A stretch of DNA of 64,000 nt, taken from DATFGK01 sp046712825 (GTDB lineage Bacteria; Actinomycetota; AC-67). A program made the translations under genes and the position numbers. This document shows positions 32,472 to 39,667 of the stretch, piece by piece (positions within the stretch are counted from its first letter, which is position 1; the number at the start of each line of letters is the position of its first letter). The stretch covers positions 1 to 64,000 of the forward strand of contig JBKKCR010000084.1 in NCBI GenBank assembly GCA_046712825.1, in the 5' to 3' direction. A model generated the notes under the pieces. It searched no databases and had not been told where the DNA came from. It worked only from the letters and a program-made list of their open reading frames with translations.

Positions 32472-32654
32472 TCACCCTCCTCCTCCTACTCGCTTGAACT
32501 CCAGCCGCCACAGCCGGTCGCACGTCCGGCAGTGGTAGGTCCCGTGCTCCTCGCCCGGCCGCAGGTCCTGCTCTCCGCAGTACGGGCAGTAATACGGTTG
32601 CGCGCGCGGCGTCGGCGACTCGCCGCCCCCTTCCGACGTTGGGTCTGCCGTCAT
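32472..32654 (-). CDS. Small zinc-ribbon protein of the sulfate-reduction operon
   Basis: 60 residues. Two CxxC pairs (CPYCG and CRTC, 18 residues apart) form a single zinc ribbon; the rest is a disordered acidic N-terminus and a short WRLEFKRV strand. ATGA overlap couples it to the sulfite reductase gene. A similar tiny gene sits next to nirA/cysH in Streptomyces (from memory); its function is unknown. Confidence 0.75.
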   Translation of the reverse strand: MTADPTSEGGGESPTPRAQPYYCPYCGEQDLRPGEEHGTYHCRTCDRLWRLEFKRVGGGG

Positions 32655-34429
32655 GAGCGCGGCGGCGCGGCGAAGGCGGTCAGCTCTTCGTCGGAGAGCC
32701 CGTTGACGAACTCCGAGAACGAGCGATGACCGTTCCGCCGCACCATGTACCGGCGGATGAGCGTCTCGACGTAGGGAGCGAGATCCTCGCCGAACACGCG
32801 CACCCCCCGCGCCTTCCGCCCGAAGGAGTGGCCCTCACCCAGGTGCCCCCCGAGATGAACCAGGAACGCGTCGGACTTGGTTCCGTTCGACCGTTTCATG
32901 ATCGCGCCCATCAAGCCGATGTCGGCCGTCTGGAACCGGGCGCACGAGTTGGGGCAACCGTTGACGTTGATCTGGATGTGCTCGTCGAAGTCGGGGATGC
33001 GCTCCTCGAGCTCTTGGTAGAGCTGCTGCGCGCGCATCTTCGTCTCCGACAGCGCGAGCTTGCAGAACTCGATCCCGGTGCACGCCATCGTGCCGCGGCG
33101 GAACGCGCTCGGGCGCACGCGGAGATCCTGGTCGCCCAGCGCGGCGACGAGTTCCTCGACCCGGTCGGGCGCTACGTCGACGATCACCATCTTCTGCTGT
33201 GTGGTCGTACGGATCCGCCCGGTCGCGTAAAGCTCGGCCAGATCGGCGACGACGCGGAGTTGATGTCCGTAGATGCGTCCCGCCTTTGGTGCGAAGCCGA
33301 CGTATGAGCGTCCGTCGGACTGCTCGAACACGCCGACGTGATCCCGCTGGGAGGTATTCGTCGAAGGCGGCGGGTCGCCGTCGGCGAGCGCGTACCCGAG
33401 GTATTCACGCTCGATCACCTCGCGGAACCTCTCGGGGCCCCAGTCGGCCATCAGGAACTTCAGCCTGGCGTGGTTCCGCGAGCGCCGGTAGCCGTGATCC
33501 CGGAAGGTTCCGGTGACGGCGGCCCACACGTCGGGCACCTGCTCGGGCGTCACGAAGGCCCCGAGCCGCTTGGCGAAGTGCGGGGTCGGGCCGAGCCCCC
33601 CGCCGACCCAGAGGTCGAACCCGGTCTGTCCGTCCTCCCGGCGCACGCCGACGAAGCCGATGTCGTTGATCTCGTGCTGCGCGCACTGCTGGACGCATCC
33701 GGAGATCGAGGTCTTGTACTTACGCGGCAGGTTCGAGAACGCCGGATCGCCCACGAACCGCTTGTGGGTGAGCTCGACGATCGGTGTCGCGTCGAGGATC
33801 TCCTCCGCGTCGACGCCGGCGAGCGGACAGCCGAGGATGTTGCGCGGCGTGTCGCCGCAGGCCTCGCACGTCGTGAGCCCGACACGCTCGATCTCCTCGA
33901 AGATCCGCGGCACGTCCTCGATCCGGATCCAGTGGAGCTGGATGTTCTGCCGGTCGGTCACGTCCGCCACGTCGCGTCCGAAACGCTCCGAGACCCACGC
34001 GATCGCGCGGAGCTGCTCGGAGGTGAGCAGGCCGCCCGCGATCCGGATCCGGAGCATGAAGAACTCGTCCTCCAGCTCCTCCGGCTCGGCGGTCGCGGTG
34101 GCCCCGGCGGGGGTTCCCTGCTTGCGCTGGGTGTAGAGGCCCCACCAGCGGAACCGCGAGCGGAGGTCGGGCGGGGGGATCGAGCGGAAGCCTTTGACCG
34201 AGTAGATCTTCTCGATGCGATCGCGCACGTTCAGGCCGTCGTCATCGCGCTTCGTTTGCTCGGGCAAGTTGAGCGGTTCGTAGTAGCCGAGCGCCCACTG
34301 GCCCTGTGCGCGCTTGGGCTTGGCCTTCCCGCGGCGCTCGCGTTCGGACGCAGCGCGGGCATGCGAGTCCGGGCGCGCCGGCGCGTTCGGCGTCGATGCC
34401 GCCGCTACTTCGTCGCTTCGTCGATCCAC
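32651..34429 (-). CDS. sir: Assimilatory sulfite (or nitrite) reductase, NirA/SirA type
   Basis: 592 residues from the GTG at 34429, picked because AGGAG lies five bases upstream inside the cysH end; cysH overlap is 25 bases. The siroheme/[4Fe-4S] ligands are CTGIEFC and NGCPNSC in the C-terminal half. The Tyr (RFRWWGLYTQR) and Cys (TTCEACGDTPRN) that form a covalent bond near the active site of M. tuberculosis NirA are both present. It uses ferredoxin to reduce sulfite to sulfide. The neighbour cysH strongly favours sulfite over nitrite. Confidence 0.88.
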   Translation of the reverse strand: MDRRSDEVAAASTPNAPARPDSHARAASERERRGKAKPKRAQGQWALGYYEPLNLPEQTKRDDDGLNVRDRIEKIYSVKGFRSIPPPDLRSRFRWWGLYTQRKQGTPAGATATAEPEELEDEFFMLRIRIAGGLLTSEQLRAIAWVSERFGRDVADVTDRQNIQLHWIRIEDVPRIFEEIERVGLTTCEACGDTPRNILGCPLAGVDAEEILDATPIVELTHKRFVGDPAFSNLPRKYKTSISGCVQQCAQHEINDIGFVGVRREDGQTGFDLWVGGGLGPTPHFAKRLGAFVTPEQVPDVWAAVTGTFRDHGYRRSRNHARLKFLMADWGPERFREVIEREYLGYALADGDPPPSTNTSQRDHVGVFEQSDGRSYVGFAPKAGRIYGHQLRVVADLAELYATGRIRTTTQQKMVIVDVAPDRVEELVAALGDQDLRVRPSAFRRGTMACTGIEFCKLALSETKMRAQQLYQELEERIPDFDEHIQINVNGCPNSCARFQTADIGLMGAIMKRSNGTKSDAFLVHLGGHLGEGHSFGRKARGVRVFGEDLAPYVETLIRRYMVRRNGHRSFSEFVNGLSDEELTAFAAPPRS

Positions 34430-35160
34430 TCGAGCTCCTGATCGAATCGCTCGTGCGGCATCTCCTTGTGCAAGCCGCACTCCTTGAACTCCGAGTTCTC
34501 CCACCACCAGCGACCGGCGCGCTCGTCCTCGCCGGGTGCCACCGCGCGCGTGCACGGCGCGCAGCCGATCGAGGTGTAACCCTGGTTGTAGAGCTCGCTG
34601 TAGGGGAGCCTGTGTCCGCGGATGTAGTCCCAGACCTGATCCTTGGTCCAGTCGGCGATCGGGTTCACCTTGACGATGCCGCCGTGCGTCTCATCGATCT
34701 CGACCTTGCCGACGTCGGCGCGAGTCGTGGCCTGGTCGCGTCCGAGGCCCGTGATCCAGCCGTCGAGCTCGGACACCGCGCGCCGTAGCGGCTCGACCTT
34801 GCGGATGTGGCAGCAGAGCATCCGCTGCGTCTGGTGGCGCTGGAAGAGGTTCATGCCGTGCTGGCGGACCATCGCCTGCACGCGGGCGTGGTCGGGGCTG
34901 ATCACGTCGACCTTGATGTCGTAACGGTGCCGGACCTCGTCTATGAGGGTGTGGGTCTCCTGCGGCAAGCGTCCCGTGTCGATGGTGAAGATCCGAACGT
35001 CGCGCCGGATCTTGGTGGCGAGGTCGAGGATCACCATCGATTCGGCTTGGAAGGAGCTCGAGATCGCGATGCGGGGATGGAACTCGTCGAGAGCCCAGCC
35101 GAGGACCTCCTCAGCCGAGGCAGCATCGAGCCGGGTCAGGTCCTCAACGGCGATGGTCAA
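34405..35160 (-). CDS. cysH: Phosphoadenylyl/adenylyl-sulfate reductase
   Basis: 251 residues from a TTG at 35160. The PAPS-reductase fold has ISSSFQAESMVILDL (phosphate loop) and TIDTGRLPQET. Two Cys pairs, CCHIRK and CAPC, bind a [4Fe-4S] cluster, marking it as an APS reductase of the bacterial assimilatory type. The catalytic Cys is in ECGLH. It makes sulfite from APS for the overlapping sulfite reductase. A promoter and a hairpin leader lie upstream (35183-35276). Confidence 0.9.
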   Translation of the reverse strand: MTIAVEDLTRLDAASAEEVLGWALDEFHPRIAISSSFQAESMVILDLATKIRRDVRIFTIDTGRLPQETHTLIDEVRHRYDIKVDVISPDHARVQAMVRQHGMNLFQRHQTQRMLCCHIRKVEPLRRAVSELDGWITGLGRDQATTRADVGKVEIDETHGGIVKVNPIADWTKDQVWDYIRGHRLPYSELYNQGYTSIGCAPCTRAVAPGEDERAGRWWWENSEFKECGLHKEMPHERFDQELEWIDEATK

Positions 35161-35182
35161 CAGCGGCCCCCGGGGCGACGAC

Positions 35183-35208
35183 GTTTCCCCTATCTTTGAC
35201 GGGAAAAC
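35183..35208 (-). other. Hairpin in the cysH leader
   Basis: On the transcribed (minus) strand GUUUUCCC pairs with GGGGAAAC across a 10-base loop (plus-strand coordinates 35183-35190 and 35201-35208), giving eight pairs with one G-U. It lies between the predicted promoter and the cysH start, inside an 80-base leader. No known riboswitch is recognised. Its role could be attenuation or mRNA stability. Confidence 0.4.
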
Positions 35209-35246
35209 CCCGGATACGCTGCGACTTCATCCGAGGTTCGAGAGAA

Positions 35247-35276
35247 ACTATGACCCCGCCGGAGGTCGCTCGTCAA
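35247..35276 (-). promoter_or_regulatory. Predicted promoter for the cysH operon
   Basis: Reading leftward: TTGACG (complement of 35271-35276), 18 bases, then CATAGT (complement of 35247-35252). The -35 matches 5 of 6 and the -10 4 of 6 of the vegetative consensus. It lies about 85 bases before the cysH start and is the only good candidate in the cysH-moaA gap. Confidence 0.5.
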
Positions 35277-35320
35277 GTCGTTTGCCCGGTAATAACAGTG
35301 CAAACCCGGTCGGCGACGCC

Positions 35321-36312
<992 letters not shown>

Positions 36313-36316
<4 letters not shown>

Positions 36317-36918
36317 CCGGTCTCGAGCGCGGTGGCCTCGGCGAGCTCTTCCGGGGTGTTGATGTTGCGGAAGGATCTGCCCGTCGGGTCGAGGCCGCGC
36401 CATACCTCCTCTTCGACCCAGCGCACCCGCAGGCGGTCGAGGGCGCCGCGGAGCGACCGCTCTCCGGCGGCGAGCGCAGCGAGCAACGGCTCGACGGCAC
36501 AATCCCCGTAGGCGGCGTGCAGCGGTTGAGGGCCGTCCTCGGTCACGGGGACCACGGCGTCCACGTTGTCGTCGAGGCGGGCCGCAAGATCGGCCAGCAG
36601 CGGCACGCTCAGGAACGGCATGTCGCAGGCGACGGCGACGACCTTGGTCGTGCCGGCCGAGCGGATCCCGGCCACGAGCGCGGGCAGGGGGCCGGCGTAC
36701 TCCTCGGCGTCTTCGACGACCGGCACCAGGATGGGCTCCAGCACGCTCCGCTCCCGCGCGCACACGACGACTTCGTCGGTCAGTCCGCGGAGACGCTCGA
36801 CGACGACATCGATCATGCGACGCCCGCAGAAGGGGATCGTCGCCTTTTCGGTCCCCATCCGCTTCGAGCGCCCTCCGGCGAGGACGACGGCGGCGACTCC
36901 GGACGTGGCACCATCCAT
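36313..36918 (-). CDS. mobA: Molybdenum cofactor guanylyltransferase
   Basis: 201 residues from the ATG at 36918. MobA motifs are present: AAVVLAGGRSKRMGTEKATIPF (nucleotide loop with Lys), ACDMPFLS (metal Asp) and FRNINTPEEL near the end. It adds GMP to molybdopterin to make the bis-MGD precursor. A DUF6457 gene, normally associated with MobA, starts divergently 36 bases away. ATGA overlap couples it to moaA downstream. Confidence 0.9.
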
Positions 36919-36953
36919 GCAGGCGACGGTACCACCATCGAAGGGAGCAGGGG

Positions 36954-37226
36954 ATGGACGCGACCGAGGAGACATGGATCCGCGGTGTGGAGGAGGGACT
37001 CGGCATCGCGGGCGGGATCGACGACGAGGCGAAACGCGTCCTTCTCCGCTTGACGAAGGTAACGGCCGACGCGACGGGGGTCCGCTACCTCGCTCCGTTG
37101 ACCGCGTTCGTCGTCGGGCGCGCGGCGGGTCGCGCGGAGGCGGCGGGGGAGCGTTTCGACCTTCGCGCCGCGTCGGAGGCGGTCAGCGAGCTGGCGGCGC
37201 GGTGGGGTCCTCCGCAGGGAGGTTGA
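36954..37226 (+). CDS. DUF6457 protein (MobA-associated domain)
   Basis: 90 residues, helical, matching the small domain found near or fused to molybdopterin-guanine dinucleotide genes (WIRGVEEGLGIAGGIDDEAKRVLLRLTKVTADATGVRYLAPLTAFVVGRAAG). The conserved core is the RxxAPLTAFVVG segment. It is divergent from mobA and overlaps the MoaD-MoaE fusion tail-to-tail by 44 bases. It probably helps Moco insertion or guanylylation. Confidence 0.75.
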   Translation: MDATEETWIRGVEEGLGIAGGIDDEAKRVLLRLTKVTADATGVRYLAPLTAFVVGRAAGRAEAAGERFDLRAASEAVSELAARWGPPQGG

Positions 37227-37872
37227 CCCAGCGCGTGCCGTCCGGGCCGAACTCTTGCTTCCAGATCGGCGCGCGCTCCTTCAACCCGTCGATGACGTAG
37301 CGGCATGCGTCGAGCGCCTCCGCCCGATGCTCCGCCGAAACCGCCACGACGACGCTTGCGTCGCCGACGCGCAGGCGTCCGACCGAATGCATGACGGCGA
37401 GCCGGTGCAGAGGCCAGCGTTCACGCGCCTCCCCGACGACGGCGCCGATCGCCTTGAGCGCCATCTCCTCATACGCCGTGTAGTCGATCTCGGCGACGGC
37501 CATACCGTCGTTGGTCTCGCGCACGACGCCGACGAAGACGCCGATCCCGCCTGATGCCGGCGTGGTGACGAAGCCGATCGCTTCCGATGGATCGAGCGCG
37601 CCCGGCCGGATCTCGACGACGTCGTCCTGCCCGCCGGCGACGGGCGGGAGAAGCGCGACCTCGTCGCCGTCGGCAAGCGGGGCGCTGGGGTCGACGACAT
37701 CGGCGTTGACGGCGACGCGCGTGGCCGTCCGGTAGCGGAGGAGCCTGGGCGCGCGCTCGGTGAGGAGATCGAGAACGTCGCCGGCGAGCGCGCCGGGATC
37801 GAGCTCGAGGACGTCTTCGGTGAACCCGGCTGCTTCGGCGAGGCCGCCCCAAAGGCGGACGCGGACCTTCAT
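37183..37872 (-). CDS. moaX: MoaD-MoaE fusion (MoaX-like molybdopterin synthase)
   Basis: 229 residues. Residues 1-82 are the ubiquitin-like MoaD sulfur carrier (MKVRVRLWGGLAEAAG to DEVALLPPVAGG); residues about 84-220 are the MoaE large subunit (VGVVRETNDGMAVAEIDYTAYEEMALKAI, HSVGRLRVGDASVVVAVSAEHR, LKERAPIWKQEF with catalytic Lys). The Gly-Gly needed as the free MoaD C-terminus is internal (about 81-82). By analogy to MoaX of M. tuberculosis, cleavage after this Gly would release active MoaD. Confidence 0.9.
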   Translation of the reverse strand: MKVRVRLWGGLAEAAGFTEDVLELDPGALAGDVLDLLTERAPRLLRYRTATRVAVNADVVDPSAPLADGDEVALLPPVAGGQDDVVEIRPGALDPSEAIGFVTTPASGGIGVFVGVVRETNDGMAVAEIDYTAYEEMALKAIGAVVGEARERWPLHRLAVMHSVGRLRVGDASVVVAVSAEHRAEALDACRYVIDGLKERAPIWKQEFGPDGTRWVNLPAEDPTAPPAR

Positions 37873-37886
37873 GCCTCGGCCCGCGA

Positions 37887-38087
37887 CTAGCAGGCGCCGC
37901 AGGCGCCCTGCCCACACACCGGAGCCGGCGCGGCTGCGCGGCCGGTCATCCCGGCGATGACGGAGATGAGCCGCCGAACCTCGTGCGCGCCGCAACGGGG
38001 ACACGCCGTCTCGTCGGCGGCGGCCATCGAGACGATCTGATCGAAGCGCTTGTCGCACGCGCGGCACTCGTACTCGTAGAGGGGCAT
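37887..38087 (-). CDS. FmdB-family zinc-ribbon protein
   Basis: 66 residues from the ATG at 38087. The FmdB signature is complete: MPLYEYECRACDKRFD then CPRCG, forming one zinc ribbon. The tail has a CGQGACGAC motif that could bind a second metal. FmdB-like proteins are putative regulators. Its position 15 bases upstream of the MoaD-MoaE gene fits the family's historical link to molybdenum enzymes. Confidence 0.85.
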   Translation of the reverse strand: MPLYEYECRACDKRFDQIVSMAAADETACPRCGAHEVRRLISVIAGMTGRAAAPAPVCGQGACGAC

Positions 38088-38124
38088 CGCCCCGTATGGT
38101 AGCGCGACGGTAGGGTGCCCGACC

Positions 38125-38910
38125 ATGGGCTTCGACTATCGAGGCAGCGTGGCCGTCGTGACCGGCGCTTCGTCGGGGATCGGTGCCGCCGTGGCTCGGG
38201 ATCTCGCCTCCCGCGGCTCGACGGTCGTCGCGGCCGCGCGACGCAGGGACCTTCTTGAGGCCGTCGTAGCCGATTGCCGCCGCGGCGCCCCGGCGAGCGA
38301 AGCGGTCGTCTGCGACATCGGCGACCGTGATCAGGCCGAGGCGCTCGTGCGGGACGCGCTGTCGCGACACGGCCGGATCGATGTGCTCGTCAACAACGCG
38401 GGCATCCCCATGCGGGTGCACGCGACGCGCCTGTCCGCCGACCAGGTGGAGCAGGTCATGCGGATCAATTTCCTGGGTGCGGTCTGGACGACGCTCGCAG
38501 TGCTTCCGTCGATGGTGGAACGAGGGAGCGGACGGATCGTCAACATCTCGTCCGCCGCCGGCCGGATCCCCAGCCCGCGGGAGGCCGCGTATACGGCGTC
38601 GAAGCACGCGCTGGCCGGCTGGAGCGAGGTGCTCGCCGGCGACCTGCACCGCACCGGTGTCGAGGTACATCTGATCAATCCGGGACCGATACGAACGGAG
38701 ATCTGGGACAAGGTCCAGGAGCCCGCGGCCTTCCACGGCAAGCTGCACCCACCCGAGCGCATCGCCGCAGCCGTGCGGGACTGCCTGGAGCACGGGAAGT
38801 TCGAACGGTCGTTCCCGCGATGGCTGGGAGGCCTTCAGTTCTTCAAGCTCCTGGCGCCGCGCGCATTCATCCGTTCGATCGCCCGGTTCGATCGCCGGGC
38901 CGACAGATAA
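38125..38910 (+). CDS. Short-chain dehydrogenase/reductase
   Basis: 261 residues with classical SDR motifs: TGASSGIG (residues 14-21), NNAG, a catalytic Ser (INISSAAG) and YTASK. The C-terminus (PRAFIRSIARFDRRADR) is longer and more basic than usual. SDRs of this shape reduce or oxidise a wide range of alcohols. It is divergent from the FmdB gene and followed by a strong hairpin shared with the converging DoxX gene. Confidence 0.85.
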   Translation: MGFDYRGSVAVVTGASSGIGAAVARDLASRGSTVVAAARRRDLLEAVVADCRRGAPASEAVVCDIGDRDQAEALVRDALSRHGRIDVLVNNAGIPMRVHATRLSADQVEQVMRINFLGAVWTTLAVLPSMVERGSGRIVNISSAAGRIPSPREAAYTASKHALAGWSEVLAGDLHRTGVEVHLINPGPIRTEIWDKVQEPAAFHGKLHPPERIAAAVRDCLEHGKFERSFPRWLGGLQFFKLLAPRAFIRSIARFDRRADR

Positions 38911-38917
38911 CCGCGGC

Positions 38918-38955
38918 CGGGAGATGGGGGCGTCACGTCAACGCGCCATCTCCCG
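38918..38955. terminator. Bidirectional hairpin terminator
   Basis: CGGGAGATGG (38918-38927) pairs with CCATCTCCCG (38946-38955), and inside it GCGT (38930-38933) pairs with ACGC (38941-38944). The long stem lies between the converging SDR and DoxX stops. Confidence 0.7.
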
Positions 38956-38973
38956 ACCGGCAGCCTGTCGTTC

Positions 38974-39510
38974 TTAAGCGGCGCGCTTCTTCCGCGTCGC
39001 CTCCGGCGCCGCCTGTTCTTGCGCAGGTGCCGGCTCGCGGCTCATCGCGACGATCGATCCGCTGATCGTGCCGAGCAGGATGGCGCTCAAGCCCCACGCA
39101 CTGCCGGCGAGCTTGAGATCGAACGCCGAATCGATCGAAAAGGCGCCGGAACCGGCGAAAGCCAGGGTCGCGGCCACGGTGGACAGGACGATCGGGTACT
39201 CCATGCCGCCGTTCGGGTTCCACAGCCCTTTCGGCGCGTGGACGGCGATGATCGCGTTCAGCATCACGCCGATGATCGCTGCAGCGGCGAACGGCGTCAG
39301 GAAACCGAGCATGAGCAGCGCGCCGGAGCCGAACTCCACGAGACCGGTGAGCGTCGCCATCGCACGGCCGTTCCGGTAGCCGAGCGAGGACATGAACCCA
39401 CCGGTTCCTTCGATCCCCTGGCCACCGAAAGACCCGAAGAGTTTCTGGGCGCCGTTCCCTACGAAAAGAGCCCCAACGACTGCACGCAAAACAAGCAAAC
39501 CAACATCCAT
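38974..39510 (-). CDS. DoxX-family membrane protein
   Basis: 178 residues from the ATG at 39510, preceded by GGGAGGTG. Four membrane helices of DoxX type (VGLLVLRAVVGALFVGNGAQKLF, MATLTGLVEFGSGALLMLGFLTPFAAAAIIGVMLNAIIAVH, VLSTVAATLAFAGSGAFSID, WGLSAILLGTISGSIVA) and a charged C-terminal tail (EQAAPEATRKKRAA). Family members are linked to thiol or quinol chemistry and membrane stress; the exact reaction is unclear. Confidence 0.85.
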   Translation of the reverse strand: MDVGLLVLRAVVGALFVGNGAQKLFGSFGGQGIEGTGGFMSSLGYRNGRAMATLTGLVEFGSGALLMLGFLTPFAAAAIIGVMLNAIIAVHAPKGLWNPNGGMEYPIVLSTVAATLAFAGSGAFSIDSAFDLKLAGSAWGLSAILLGTISGSIVAMSREPAPAQEQAAPEATRKKRAA

Positions 39511-39589
39511 GGGTGACACCTCCCGTAAGGCTCTACCCGGGCGCCGGTCGTTCACACGCACTCCGTCGATAGACTTCGCCGAGCAGACC

Positions 39590-39663
39590 GGGCCCGTAGC
39601 TCAATCGGTTAGAGCACCGGACTCATAATCCGTTGGTTCCTGGTTCGAGACCAGGCGGGCCCA
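39590..39663 (+). tRNA. tRNA with anticodon CAT (Ile2/lysidine type or elongator Met)
   Basis: 74-base cloverleaf: acceptor GGGCCCG / CGGGCCC, D-stem GCTC / GAGC, anticodon loop CTCATAA, T-arm CCTGG-TTCGAGA-CCAGG, discriminator A. No encoded CCA follows (CAC). The anticodon stem has a mismatched first pair, and the TTGGT variable region resembles the tRNA-Ile2 (k2CAU) type more than elongator Met, so tRNA-Ile2 is my preference, but this needs structure-based scoring. A cyclase gene starts five bases after the 3' end. Confidence 0.85.
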
Positions 39664-39667
39664 CACG

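Noticed and set aside
39590..39663. Calling the tRNA simply tRNA-Met
   Set aside because: CAT anticodon also marks tRNA-Ile2; arm details lean to Ile2 but cannot settle it.
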